A stretch of DNA of 64,000 nt from Conexibacter woesei Iso977N (GCF_000424625.1 NZ_AUKG01000003.1:434001-498000), one strand, 5' to 3'; positions 24,722 through 33,548 are shown, counted from the stretch's first letter. Numbers and translations are program-made. Notes: generated by a model from the sequence alone, not told the origin.

Positions 24722-26065
24722 ATGACGGCGACCGAGGGCATCCGCCTCGAGCTCGACGACATCCAGAGCGGCGCGCTGCACGAGCGCCCGTCGCCCTACG
24801 TCGGCGCCTACCTCCTGCTGCGCATCGACGATCGCGCCGCGGGGCGCGAGCTGGTCCGGCGACTGCTGCGCATCGTCGACTCGGGCCGCCCGTCGGAGGA
24901 TCCCGCGCGCGACGCGTGGATCACCGCGGCCTTCACCTACCAGGGCCTCAAGGCGCTCGGCGTGCCGCAGGCGTCGCTGGACAGCTTCGCGCCCGAGTTC
25001 CGGCAGGGCATGGCCGCCCGCGCCGCCGAGCTGGGCGACGTGGGGGAGAGCAGTCCTGAGCATTGGGAGAAGCCGCTCGGCTCGCCCGACGTCCACGTCG
25101 CGTTGGCGGCCCTGTCCCCCGACGCCGCGCGGCTGGAGGCCGTGGTCGACCGGGCCGATCGCGCCCAGGAGGAGCTCGCCGGCGTCGAGGTGATCTGGCG
25201 CCAGGACTGCTACCAGCTGCCGACCGGTCGGACGTCCTTCGGGTTCAAGGACGGGATCGGCCAGCCGGCGGTCGAGGGCAGCGGCCGGCCGTCCTCCAAC
25301 CCGCACGAGCGACCGCTCAAGGCGGGGGAGATCATCCTCGGCTACCCGGATGAGTCGGGCGAGCTGCCGCCGATGCCGACCCCGGACGTGCTCGGCCGCA
25401 ACGGCACGTACATCGTCTTCCGCAAGCTGCACACGCGGGTGGCGGCCTACCGCCAGTACCTGCGCGCCAAGAGCGCGAGCCGCGAGGACGAGGCGCTGCT
25501 CGGGGCCAAGATGGTCGGCCGCTGGCAGAGCGGCGCGCCGCTCGCGGTGACGCCCGAGCACGACGACCCAGGGCTCGGCGCCGACGCGCAGCGACACAAC
25601 GACTTCGCCTACGGCGACGATCCGCGCGGCCTCAAGTGCCCGCTCGGCGCCCACGCGCGCCGCGCCAACCCGCGCGACGCGTTCGACGGCGACGGCGCGG
25701 TCGACGTGCGCCTGCACCGGATGATCCGGCGCGGCACCAGCTACGGGCCGATGCTGCCCGAGGGCGTGCTCGAGGACGACGGCGCCGACCGCGGCATCGT
25801 CTTCGTGTTCGCTGGCGCGCACCTCGGGCGCCAGTTCGAGTTCGTCAAGACCCAGTGGTTGAACGACGGCATCTTCATCGGCGCCCCGGCGGAGAAGGAT
25901 CCGCTGGTCGGCCCGAACGACGGCACCGGGACGTTCACCGTGCCCGCGCGCCCGATCCGCCGGCGGCTGCAGGACCTGCCGCCGTTCGTCGTCACCCGCG
26001 GCGGTGAGTACTGCTTCGTGCCGAGCCTGAGCGCGATGCGCTGGCTCTCGGAGCTGGAGTCATGA
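24722..26065 (+). CDS. DyP-type heme peroxidase
   Basis: A 447-aa dye-decolourising peroxidase. The distal motif is FGFKDGIGQP (Asp about residue 177, the GxxDG signature). The proximal heme His lies in CPLGAHARRANPRD, and distal Arg candidates are in VRLHRMIRRGTSYG. The C-terminal FVKTQWLNDGIFIG is also conserved. It uses H2O2 to oxidise dyes, phenolics or unknown physiological substrates. No Tat or Sec signal and no encapsulin gene were seen, so it is cytosolic. Its stop overlaps an ATG of the next frame, but the SD points to a later start there. Confidence 0.9.
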   Translation: MTATEGIRLELDDIQSGALHERPSPYVGAYLLLRIDDRAAGRELVRRLLRIVDSGRPSEDPARDAWITAAFTYQGLKALGVPQASLDSFAPEFRQGMAARAAELGDVGESSPEHWEKPLGSPDVHVALAALSPDAARLEAVVDRADRAQEELAGVEVIWRQDCYQLPTGRTSFGFKDGIGQPAVEGSGRPSSNPHERPLKAGEIILGYPDESGELPPMPTPDVLGRNGTYIVFRKLHTRVAAYRQYLRAKSASREDEALLGAKMVGRWQSGAPLAVTPEHDDPGLGADAQRHNDFAYGDDPRGLKCPLGAHARRANPRDAFDGDGAVDVRLHRMIRRGTSYGPMLPEGVLEDDGADRGIVFVFAGAHLGRQFEFVKTQWLNDGIFIGAPAEKDPLVGPNDGTGTFTVPARPIRRRLQDLPPFVVTRGGEYCFVPSLSAMRWLSELES

Positions 26066-26094
26066 GCGGTCCCGACCTACAGGAGGAGCACGAC

Positions 26095-26961
26095 GTGGCC
26101 ACCAACCCGCCCACCACCGACCGGTGGAAGACGCTCGACTTCGGCCCACCGCCGGACGGCGTCGAGGAGCCCGACTCCCCGGTCCTCCTCGACTACCTCG
26201 ACGACGGCCGGGTCGCGCTGATCACGCTCAACCGGCCCAACGCCGACAACGCGATCACCACCGAGATGGGGGCGAGCCTGACCGAGGTCGTCGAGACGAT
26301 CGCCGTCCAGACCGCCGTCCGCGCCGTGATCCTCACCGGTGCCGGCGAGCGGGCGTTCTCGGTCGGCAGCGACCTGCGCCAGCGCAAGAGCATGACCAAG
26401 GAGGACTGGCTGCGCCAGCGCCAGGCCTTCGACCGGACCCTCTACACGGTCCGCCAGCTGCGCAAGCCGATCCTCGCCGCCGTCAACGGGACCGCCTACG
26501 GCGGCGGCTGCGAGCTGGCCCAGAGCACCGACTTCATCATCGCCTCGGAGAACGCGACGTTCGGGCAGCCGGAGGCGATGCTCGGCCTCGCCGCGGGCGG
26601 CGGCTCGCCGGCGCTGCTCCCGCGGCTGCTGCCGCGGGGCCGGGCCCTGCAGATGCTCATGACCGGCGACCCGATCAGCGCGCAGGAGGCACACCGCCTC
26701 GGCATGGTCAACGAGCTCCATCCGCAGGACGAGCTCCTGGACGCGGCGCGGCGGATCGCGGCCAGGATCGCCGGCAATTCGCCGACGGCGGTTCAGGCCG
26801 TCAAGCGCGCCGTCCAGCTCGGCGAGGGCCAGCCGACCGAGCAGGCGATCGCCACCATGATGGACATGCACTGGCGGTCCGCCGTCCATCCGGATCGCGT
26901 CGAGGGCATCGGTGCGTTCAACGAGGGCCGCGACCCCACCTTCCTAGACGCCGACTTCTGA
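26095..26961 (+). CDS. Enoyl-CoA hydratase/isomerase family protein
   Basis: A 288-aa crotonase-fold protein. Oxyanion-hole segments are AFSVGSDLRQR and VNGTAYGGGCELA. The conserved Glu lies in FGQPEAMLGLAAGGGS, where many hydratases have a second Glu, so activity may be hydratase or isomerase. There is a 30-residue N-terminal extension. GTG 26095 was chosen because AGGAGG (26081-26086) is 8 nt upstream. ATG 26062, overlapping the peroxidase stop, lacks an SD. Why a CoA enzyme sits in a peroxidase operon is unclear. Confidence 0.82.
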   Translation: MATNPPTTDRWKTLDFGPPPDGVEEPDSPVLLDYLDDGRVALITLNRPNADNAITTEMGASLTEVVETIAVQTAVRAVILTGAGERAFSVGSDLRQRKSMTKEDWLRQRQAFDRTLYTVRQLRKPILAAVNGTAYGGGCELAQSTDFIIASENATFGQPEAMLGLAAGGGSPALLPRLLPRGRALQMLMTGDPISAQEAHRLGMVNELHPQDELLDAARRIAARIAGNSPTAVQAVKRAVQLGEGQPTEQAIATMMDMHWRSAVHPDRVEGIGAFNEGRDPTFLDADF

Positions 26962-26983
26962 TGATCCACGAGGAGGCCCCGCC

Positions 26984-28066
26984 ATGGCCCTAGCCGACGA
27001 CCAGCTCGCCCACGACCGCGCCGCGCTGCAGATGATCAACCCGGCGCCCTACAACGCGGAGGCGCCACCGGCGGCGCTGGAGGGCGAGATCACCCCGACC
27101 GACCTCCATTACGTCCGCAGCAACTTCGCCGTGCCCACGCACGACGGCACGCTGCAGATCGGCGGCGCCGTCGAGAACCCCATCACCCTGACGCTGGACG
27201 ACCTGCGTGCCCTGCCGGCGACCGAGCGCGCGGTCACGCTGGAGTGCGCGGGCAACGGGCGCCTGGAGACGCGGCCGCTGCCGATCGGCGAGCCCTGGGG
27301 CGACTACGCGGTCTCGACCGCGCGCTGGAAGGGCGCCCTGCTGCACGACGTCCTGAGCCAGGTCCATCCGTCGCCGGATGGGGTCGACGTGCGGTTCTCG
27401 GGAGCGGACGCCGGCGCCTACCACCTCAACCCGGTCCTGAAGGACACCAACAAGGACGACCTGCGGTTCGTTCGCGCGCTCCCGCTCGCCCTCGCGGCGG
27501 ATCCGGCGGCGGAGATCCTGATCGCCTACGAGATGAACGGCGCGCCACTGCGCCCCGACCACGGTGCGCCCTTCCGGCTCGTCGTGCCGCACTGGTACGC
27601 CGTCGCCTCCGTGAAGTGGCTGTCGCACATCGACGTGCTCACCGAGCCCTACGCGGGCGAGTTCCAGACGGGCCACTACGTGTACGAGTGGCCCGACCGC
27701 GAGCACGAGGCGGTCACCCACATGCGCGTGCGCGCGCGCATCACCGCTCCCGCCGCCGGTTCGAGGATCGAGCCGGGGACGCACACGGTGCGCGGCAAGG
27801 CGTGGTCCGGGACGGGCCCGGTGACGAGCGTCGAGGTCAGCCTCACCGGCGAAGGCGACTGGCTCCCGGCGCGGCTCGACCCGCCGTCCGGGCCGTATCA
27901 CTGGCAGGAGTGGTCGTTCGACTGGGCCGCCGACGACGTCGGCCGCCACACGCTGCGCGCGCGGGCCACCGACGCGGCGGGCCACACCCAGCCGGAGGTC
28001 CCGCCCTGGAACCGGCTCGGGTACGGCAACAACGCGGTCGAGGTCATCTACATCGACGTGGGCTGA
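26984..28066 (+). CDS. Sulfite-oxidase-family molybdopterin enzyme
   Basis: A 360-aa Mo-cofactor protein. The Mo-binding Cys lies in VTLECAGNGR (about residue 88). Other conserved segments are YEMNGAPLRPDHGAPFRLVV and YAVASVKWLSHIDV, followed by an Ig-like dimerisation domain (about 245-355). There is no heme b5 domain and no signal peptide, so it resembles bacterial cytosolic sulfite dehydrogenase-like proteins. GAGGAGG lies 7 nt before the ATG. It is the last gene of the operon and is followed by a hairpin terminator. Confidence 0.87.
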   Translation: MALADDQLAHDRAALQMINPAPYNAEAPPAALEGEITPTDLHYVRSNFAVPTHDGTLQIGGAVENPITLTLDDLRALPATERAVTLECAGNGRLETRPLPIGEPWGDYAVSTARWKGALLHDVLSQVHPSPDGVDVRFSGADAGAYHLNPVLKDTNKDDLRFVRALPLALAADPAAEILIAYEMNGAPLRPDHGAPFRLVVPHWYAVASVKWLSHIDVLTEPYAGEFQTGHYVYEWPDREHEAVTHMRVRARITAPAAGSRIEPGTHTVRGKAWSGTGPVTSVEVSLTGEGDWLPARLDPPSGPYHWQEWSFDWAADDVGRHTLRARATDAAGHTQPEVPPWNRLGYGNNAVEVIYIDVG

Positions 28067-28086
28067 GCGGGACCGCGCGCAGCGAC

Positions 28087-28111
28087 GGAGCCCCAGCCCG
28101 GACGGGGCTCC
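28087..28111 (+). terminator. Hairpin terminator of the DyP operon
   Basis: GGAGCCCC (28087-28094) pairs with GGGGCTCC (28104-28111) around a 9-nt loop, followed by TTCC, 20 bp after the sulfite-oxidase-like stop. Confidence 0.75.
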
Positions 28112-28278
28112 TTCCGCTACCCGCGGCGACTTCTTGTGCCGCTCTTCACGACGGCGGTCGTGGCGGCCGACGTCTTGTCCTGCCGGCCCTAAGATCGCGC
28201 GACTTCGAAACCGGCCGAAACCCGCCGTTTCCGGGCTGTTCGCGAGCTCCAGGTAGAGCAGAGAAGCTCACCAAGACA

Positions 28279-28324
28279 GCTCATGACTCGAAGGTCGCAG
28301 GTTCGGATCCTGCCCCTGCTACTC
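28279..28324 (+). pseudogene. Displaced 3' part of tRNA-fMet
   Basis: Matches 21018-21063 (anticodon loop to the tRNA 3' end plus 3 nt) with only four differences, all transitions. It keeps CAT and the T arm (GCAGG-TTCGGAT-CCTGC). The 5' acceptor and D arm are not recognisable, so it cannot be a functional tRNA. The downstream terminator and flank are also homologous to those of the intact tRNA. Confidence 0.85.
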
Positions 28325-28328
28325 CCGA

Positions 28329-28353
28329 AAGGCCCTGCGTTGCAGGGCCTTCC
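28329..28353 (+). terminator. Terminator of the tRNA-fMet fragment
   Basis: AAGGCCCTGC / GCAGGGCCTT, a perfect 10-bp stem with a GTT loop, followed by CCGTCGTTCTG. The stem differs from the one after the intact tRNA but stays fully paired, and GTCGTTCTG is shared. Confidence 0.8.
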
Positions 28354-28429
28354 GTCGTTCTGGGGCGCCTGCATGAGTCGTCGAAGATGGCCATGAGGCA
28401 ACGGCCGCCCGGCCTATGATCAGGCCGTG

Positions 28430-29113
28430 ATGAGTCACTTCCCTCCGAGCGTCGTCGAGGCCGGTCATGTCGCGCCGGCGCCGCGGCGTGTTCGTGGTTA
28501 CAAGGACGGTGGGGTCGTCTTCGACACGGTGCGTGCGCTGTACGTGTGGGAGTGGCCGCACTACCCGCGGTACGCGATCCCGGCCGACGCGTTCGCGGCG
28601 GGCGCGCTCGATGCGCTCGCCCACCGCGTCATCGACGACGGGCCGGCCGCCGGCCACGTGCTCGTGGAGTGGGACGCGCTCGACGCCTGGTTCGAGGAGG
28701 ACGAGGAGATCTTCGTGCACCCGCGCGACCCGTACGCGCGCGTGGACGCGATCCGCTCCTCGCGACCGATCCGCGTCGAGCGCGACGGGCTCCTGCTCGC
28801 TGAGGCCGAGGCCACCATCATGGTCTTCGAGACCGGCCTGCCGACGCGCTACTACCTCGAGCGGACCGCGCTGAACGCCGAGCACCTCGTGCCGAGCGAC
28901 ACCGTGACGGCCTGCCCGTACAAGGGCAAGACCTCCAACTACTGGTCGCTGCGGAACGCCGCCGGCCGGGTCGTCCCCGACATCGCCTGGTCCTACAACT
29001 TCCCGACGCTCGCGCTGGCGCCGATCGCCGGGCTCGTCGCGTTCTACAACGAGCGCGTCGACATCACGCTCGACGGCGTCGCGCTCGAGCGCCCGCAGAC
29101 GCACATGGGCTAG
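28430..29113 (+). CDS. Tandem DUF427 protein
   Basis: A 227-aa protein with two DUF427 units. Residues about 15-95 are YKDGGVVFDTVRALYVWEWP. Residues about 100-225 carry the signature CPYKGKTSNYW and PDIAWSYNFP. The family has a beta fold (MTH538-like) with no established reaction. It is encoded by ATG 28430, with GTG 28427 one codon earlier. TATGAT lies 6-9 nt upstream and no SD is seen, so a leaderless mRNA is likely. Confidence 0.85.
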   Translation: MSHFPPSVVEAGHVAPAPRRVRGYKDGGVVFDTVRALYVWEWPHYPRYAIPADAFAAGALDALAHRVIDDGPAAGHVLVEWDALDAWFEEDEEIFVHPRDPYARVDAIRSSRPIRVERDGLLLAEAEATIMVFETGLPTRYYLERTALNAEHLVPSDTVTACPYKGKTSNYWSLRNAAGRVVPDIAWSYNFPTLALAPIAGLVAFYNERVDITLDGVALERPQTHMG

Positions 29114-29285
29114 GTGCCGGCTTCGAGGATCGCCATGACTCAGCAATCCTGAGCGAGGTTCGCCCAGCTTGCGACCGCTCCGGTTTCCCCCTCACCCGCC
29201 ACGGATGAGGCTTCCTCACTCGTAGGCCCGCGATGCTGGTGGTCGTCGAGCCGTGTGGCGGACGTTGCCGGAGGGTTGGTGAGTG

Positions 29286-30416
29286 ATGGCCATCGCCATG
29301 AAGTGGGCGATCGCGTGCGTGACCTGTGCCTGCGCCTTCGTGGCGCCGGTGGCGGCCCGGGCGGAGCGGGTCACGCTGCCGGTCTCGTCGTCGCCGCTGC
29401 CCGGCAGCGGGTTCCAGGGCGGCGACGGTGATCAGGACGACTACGCCGACTGGGGCACGGCCCAGTCCTACGGGTACATGGTGTACGACCAGAGCGACCC
29501 GGACGACGCCGACGGCGACACGGTCTTCGCCGCCGGCAGCCGGGAGCTCGAGCCCGGCCGGTGGGACCTGCTGACGCGCGAGGACGCGGGCACGCAGCCG
29601 GCGGCCGACCTCGGGCACGCCTGGTGCGCCATCGAGGAGCGCGGCCCGGAGGTCTTCCTCAACGCCGCGTTCCTGCGGGCCGGTGACGGCGATGCCCACA
29701 TCGTCCTGGACCTCAGCCGCATGGGCGGCGGCTGGTACAACGGCCACAACGGCATCCCCTGCCGCAGCACCGGCGACCTCGTCGTCTCGCTCGATCGCGA
29801 CGGCTCGCAGACGAGCGCCGCGGTGCAGGTGTGGGAGACGACCAGCTACTCGCCCTACAGCGGGTGCGCGGCGACCGGCGTCCTGCGCGACGTCCCGGAC
29901 GTGCAGGCCGGCATCGACGTCCAGGGTGCGTTCAACGCCGCGTCGATCCCCAACCACCTGCCCGGCGCACCGGCGACGATCGACCCCGGCCGGTTCGGCG
30001 AGCTGTCGATCAACCTGTCGTCGATCCAGCGCCGCGTGCCGTACCCGGACGGCGGGTGCTTCTCCTACCAGTCGCTGTGGCCGCACACGCGCGCGTCGAC
30101 CAGCGACGACGCCGCGCTCGACGACATCGTCGACCAGACCTGGCTGCAGCCGCGCAACTGCTCGGCCTGGGGGACGAAGTTCGACGACATCAACGGCAAC
30201 GGCGTCCAGGACGCGGGCGAGCCGGGCGTGCCGGGCGTGCGCGTCTGGGCCGACTACAACCAGAACGGCGAGTTCGAGGACTACGAGCCGTGGTCGGTCA
30301 CCGACGACCAGGGGCACTACCGGATCGAGGGCATCCGCCAGTTCTACCAGCTGCGCGAGGAGATGCTGAGCGGTCAGGGTCGCGACGGGTGGGTCTGCTC
30401 GTTCCCGGCCTACTGA
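29286..30416 (+). CDS. Secreted protein with C-terminal SdrD-B-like domain
   Basis: A 376-aa exported protein. The signal peptide (about 1-26, ending VAARA-E) is followed by a unique 270-residue region rich in Asp, Gly and Cys. The C-terminal SdrD-B-like beta domain (about 305-365) has TKFDDINGNGVQDAGEPGVP and VWADYNQNGEFEDYEPW, with Asp/Asn positions suited to Ca2+ binding. There is no sorting signal. GGAGGG lies about 11 nt before the ATG. It is probably coexpressed with the next secreted gene 46 bp downstream. Confidence 0.7.
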   Translation: MAIAMKWAIACVTCACAFVAPVAARAERVTLPVSSSPLPGSGFQGGDGDQDDYADWGTAQSYGYMVYDQSDPDDADGDTVFAAGSRELEPGRWDLLTREDAGTQPAADLGHAWCAIEERGPEVFLNAAFLRAGDGDAHIVLDLSRMGGGWYNGHNGIPCRSTGDLVVSLDRDGSQTSAAVQVWETTSYSPYSGCAATGVLRDVPDVQAGIDVQGAFNAASIPNHLPGAPATIDPGRFGELSINLSSIQRRVPYPDGGCFSYQSLWPHTRASTSDDAALDDIVDQTWLQPRNCSAWGTKFDDINGNGVQDAGEPGVPGVRVWADYNQNGEFEDYEPWSVTDDQGHYRIEGIRQFYQLREEMLSGQGRDGWVCSFPAY

Positions 30417-30462
30417 CCTCCGGGTGGGCGGACCAGTGCAGTCCAATCAAGGAGAGCGAACG

Positions 30463-31002
30463 ATGACGTGCTCATTGCGGGGTCCTGCGGCGATCGTCGG
30501 AGCGTGCGCGGCGGCGGTCCTGATGCTCCTGGTGCTCGGCGCGCCGGCGCGGGCGGTCGGGCTGGCCGTCTGCACCGGCAGCGAGTCGGCGAGCTTCTCC
30601 CCGGCGATGACGCTGACGGCCCAGTCGGGGAGGATCGACTACGCCGACACGCTCGGCTGCACGTCGAACGACTCCGGCGCGGCCACGGCGACGACCGGCG
30701 GCAGCTTCACCGGGTCCTACGGCTGCCTCGATCCGGTCACGCTTCCGGGGCAGACCGGCACGCTGACCTACACGTGGGCCGACAGGACGACGAGCGTCTT
30801 CAGCTACACGTCGGTCACCGGTGACCTCTTCGCCGGCGGCTCGTACGTCTTCACCGCGGTCGGCTCGATGACCAGCGGCAAGTTCGCCGGCGCGGCGGTC
30901 ACGCTGGTGCAGGCCGACCCGACGCTGTCGCTCGTGCAGTGCCTGACCACCGGGATCTCCGCCGTGACCGGCGACCTGACCCTGACGGTCACGGGAACAT
31001 GA
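30463..31002 (+). CDS. Secreted beta-rich protein, paralogue of the 21307 protein
   Basis: A 179-aa protein. The signal peptide is about 1-31 (LMLLVLGAPARA-VG). The mature Thr/Gly/Ser-rich domain has Cys residues (VCTGSES, LGCTSND, YGCLDP, VQCLTTG) that may form disulfides. It has no recognised family. It shares conserved blocks with the signal-less protein at 21307. AAGGAG lies 8 nt before the ATG. It is convergent with the ZIP transporter gene, 6 bp apart. Confidence 0.7.
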   Translation: MTCSLRGPAAIVGACAAAVLMLLVLGAPARAVGLAVCTGSESASFSPAMTLTAQSGRIDYADTLGCTSNDSGAATATTGGSFTGSYGCLDPVTLPGQTGTLTYTWADRTTSVFSYTSVTGDLFAGGSYVFTAVGSMTSGKFAGAAVTLVQADPTLSLVQCLTTGISAVTGDLTLTVTGT

Positions 31003-31008
31003 GCATGC

Positions 31009-31737
31009 TCACCCCGCGACCGCGAGCACGCCGGCGGCGAGGTAGCCGAGCACGGTGAGCAGGCCGACGGTCCGGCCACCGTGCTGGAAGGCCTCGGGCA
31101 TCATCGAGTCGGCGAGCATCGTGAGGACCGCGCCGCCGGCGAAGGCCTCGGCGTAGCGGCCGCCGTCGGGAACCCTGTCGGCGAGCAGGAAGCCGAGCGC
31201 CGAGACGACCGCGCAGGCGACGGTCAGCGCCGTCCACATCCAGAAGATCCGCCGCTGCGAGACGCCGGCCTCCTGCAGGCTGATCGTCCCGGCGGCGCCC
31301 TGCGGGATGTTCGACACGAAGATCGCGGCGACGAACGCGGTGCTGATCGTGCCGCCGAGGCCGAGCCCGATGCCGAGGATGAACGCCTCCGGGATGCCGT
31401 CGAGCAGCGCGCCCAGGAACATCGCCATGCCGCTGCCCGCGGGCGGCCTGGCGTCGAGGTCCTGGCGCTCGGCCCCGCCGCCGGCGTCGACGAGCCGGTC
31501 ACCGACGTAGTACGCCAGGGCACCGAGCAGGAAGCAGCCACCGATCCCGGCGGCGTGCTCGAGGCTCGACGACGGCACCAGCTCGTAGGCGACCGCGCTG
31601 AGCAGCGCGCCCGCGCCGAAGCCCATCACCTGCCCGGTCAGCCGGCGGCGCTCACGCAGCGGCCCGGCCAGGGCCTGGCCGAGGTACAGCGCGGCGGACG
31701 ACAGGCCGCCCCACAGGAGCGCCGACCAGACGGACAC
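31009..31737 (-). CDS. ZIP-family metal permease
   Basis: A 242-aa membrane protein with about seven helices. The metal-site helices carry FLGALLDGIPEAFILGIGLG and FVSNIPQGAAGTISL, the D/N-x-PE pattern of ZIP proteins. It probably moves Zn2+ or another divalent cation into the cytosol. The variable loop between helices III and IV is short and lacks a His cluster. Nothing in the sequence shows its regulation. Confidence 0.85.
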   Translation of the reverse strand: MSVWSALLWGGLSSAALYLGQALAGPLRERRRLTGQVMGFGAGALLSAVAYELVPSSSLEHAAGIGGCFLLGALAYYVGDRLVDAGGGAERQDLDARPPAGSGMAMFLGALLDGIPEAFILGIGLGLGGTISTAFVAAIFVSNIPQGAAGTISLQEAGVSQRRIFWMWTALTVACAVVSALGFLLADRVPDGGRYAEAFAGGAVLTMLADSMMPEAFQHGGRTVGLLTVLGYLAAGVLAVAG

Positions 31738-31800
31738 GACCGACAGCCTGAGCGCTGCCGGGGTGACGTCGGCTCACCCGCGCGGGGTGGGGGCGATCGG

Positions 31801-32751
31801 TCAGGTGGGCGTCCAGGTCAGGGCAATCTCGGTCTCCACCGAGGCGCCCGGTTCGAGCGTGCGCAGCGCGCCGGCGGCGATCGCGTCGGGCGTCGAGCGG
31901 CAGGGGATCGTGGAGAACTCGAGGGCGAAGGTGTCGCCGCCGCCATAGAGCGGGAAGGCGGCGGGCGGGCCGAAGTCCTGCCAGAGCAGGATGTAGGGGA
32001 AGTCGGTCGGGTTGTAGGTGATCTCGAGCGCGCGGTCGAACCGCGGGGCCGTGATCCGGTACCGGCCCTCGGGCACGGTCAGGCAGGTGTGGTCGACGCG
32101 GCCGTCGCGCGCACCCGGGACGAGCGAGAGGTCCTCGGTGGTGCCGTCGGCGCAGGGTGCGTGCGGCCAGGTGAACGGGTTGCCCGGCGCCAGGGTCGCG
32201 TGGGCGGGGTCGTGGGCGGGCGCGGGGACCTCGGCGACCGAGGGCGCGAGCTCGATCCGGCCGCCGGCGAACGTCGCCCGCGAGAAGCAGGGGTGGTGGC
32301 CCCACGCGTAGTCCGCCGCCAGCGCGCCGACGTTCTCGATCCGCTCGCTGACGCGCAGCGTGCTGCCGTCGACCTCCACACGCCGCTCGAGCGTGAGCGG
32401 GCGGCGCAACGTCTGCACGCGTGCGGTGACATGCCGCTCGCCCGCGTCGAGCACGTCCCACGGAAGGCGTACAACTTCGCCGTGCAGGAACGACGCCGGG
32501 TCGTCGGCGGCCGGATAGCCGACCTCCGGGAACATCGCGAACCAGCCGCCGGTGAAGGCGTCGAGGAACGTCGGGATCGACGCCTCGCCGGCCGCGCCGA
32601 GTGCGCGGACCGCCGTCGCGGCGACGTGGCCGGGCCGGCGCCATAGTGCTTCCGCGCCGCTGCTGCGATCACGGATCGCGTCGATCGCAAAGCCGCGCCC
32701 GGGGTCGCAGACGACCTCGAGCGCGTCGCTCTGCAGCGTGACCGCGCTCAC
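31801..32751 (-). CDS. Aldose 1-epimerase-like protein
   Basis: A 316-aa galactose-mutarotase-fold protein. The His candidates lie in WGHHPCFSRATF, with a Glu in FALEFSTIPCR. The middle carries LFAxxP-type core strands (GGWFAMFPEVGYP). The family interconverts sugar anomers, but this divergent group often acts on other sugars or is uncharacterised. The GTG start overlaps the stop of the upstream MBL gene (GTGA), so the two are translationally coupled. It is part of a sugar-catabolic locus. Confidence 0.75.
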   Translation of the reverse strand: MSAVTLQSDALEVVCDPGRGFAIDAIRDRSSGAEALWRRPGHVAATAVRALGAAGEASIPTFLDAFTGGWFAMFPEVGYPAADDPASFLHGEVVRLPWDVLDAGERHVTARVQTLRRPLTLERRVEVDGSTLRVSERIENVGALAADYAWGHHPCFSRATFAGGRIELAPSVAEVPAPAHDPAHATLAPGNPFTWPHAPCADGTTEDLSLVPGARDGRVDHTCLTVPEGRYRITAPRFDRALEITYNPTDFPYILLWQDFGPPAAFPLYGGGDTFALEFSTIPCRSTPDAIAAGALRTLEPGASVETEIALTWTPT

Positions 32752-33548
32752 GCCAGGACGGGCGTGACGGCGAAGCGCTCGCCGAGCTCCAGCACCCGCG
32801 CCGGCGGGCCGCCGAGCGCCGCGCACGTGTCGGCGAACAGCTGCGGGTCGAGCGTCGGCGCCTCGGCGGGATCCTGGCCGGGGTGCGCGCCGTAGCCCTC
32901 CGGCGCCCACATCCCGTAGTGGCACGGGATCGCCACGCCGAGCGGCAGCGAGGAGGCCATCAGCGCCGCCTCGCGCCCGTTCATGCAACCACCGCTGCCG
33001 TTGCTGACGAAGATCCCGACGTCGAACGGCCCGAGCGCGCGGACCGCGAGGCAGCGCGCGTCGTACTCGGTGTCGCCGCTGTGGAGGATCCGCGTGCCGC
33101 CGGTCTCGACGACCAGGCCCATCGCGTCCTCGGTCAGGAACCCGGCGACCTCATGCCGCGCGTACGTGCCGTGGAACGTGAACGGCCCGACCGTGACGGT
33201 CTCCCCGCGCTCGAAGACGACGATCCGGTCGCGCGCGACGCCGCGGCCCAGCAGCCGCGCGACGATGCTCGACGGCCCGGCGAAGATCGTCTCGGGATGG
33301 TGCTCGGCCAGCGCCTGGCAGGTCGGGAGGTCGAGGTGGTCGTGGTGCCAGTGCGTGATCGCGACGACCAGCGGCCTCGCGGTCTCCACGTCGACCACCA
33401 CCGGCGCGATCCGCGGCGTCCCGAGCTCCTCGAGCACGTACTCCGAGAGGTAGGGGTCGATCAGGCACAGCTCGCCGCCCGGAGCCTCCAGGGCATAGCC
33501 GGCCTGGCCGATCCACGTCAGCGTCGTGTCGCCGCCGGTCGCGCTCAT
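32748..33548 (-). CDS. MBL-fold hydrolase, UlaG/lactonase-like
   Basis: A 266-aa metallo-beta-lactamase-fold enzyme. The metal motif is ITHWHHDHLDLP, followed by YARHEVAGF, the bridging Asp in ILHSGDTEYD, and His in VAIPCHYGMW. The pattern resembles UlaG-type lactonases, and its pairing with a mutarotase and SDRs suggests a sugar-lactone substrate (inference). ATG 33548 was chosen because AGGAGG lies 6 nt upstream. The longer open frame covers the divergent promoter. Confidence 0.78.
   Translation of the reverse strand: MSATGGDTTLTWIGQAGYALEAPGGELCLIDPYLSEYVLEELGTPRIAPVVVDVETARPLVVAITHWHHDHLDLPTCQALAEHHPETIFAGPSSIVARLLGRGVARDRIVVFERGETVTVGPFTFHGTYARHEVAGFLTEDAMGLVVETGGTRILHSGDTEYDARCLAVRALGPFDVGIFVSNGSGGCMNGREAALMASSLPLGVAIPCHYGMWAPEGYGAHPGQDPAEAPTLDPQLFADTCAALGGPPARVLELGERFAVTPVLA

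Larger units (their letters stand above)
28067..28429. other. Gene-free stretch at the right edge of the putative island
   Basis: It holds the operon terminator, a diverged tRNA-fMet 3' fragment and that fragment's own terminator. Nothing else was recognised between 28112 and 28278. Confidence 0.6.

Noticed and set aside
24722-26065. Encapsulin cargo role for the DyP peroxidase
   Set aside because: No encapsulin gene is in the window, and the C-terminus (LSAMRWLSELES) is not a recognisable targeting peptide.
28244-28419. Peptide-like reading through the tRNA fragment at 28279
   Set aside because: The sequence SKVAGSDPAPAT is again a tRNA-derived frame, not a protein.
31081-32646. 521-codon + strand open frame opposite the ZIP transporter and mutarotase genes
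   Set aside because: The composition (Arg, Gly, Asp, Val repeats) is typical of antisense frames in this genome. It has no motifs, whereas the opposite strand encodes recognisable families.
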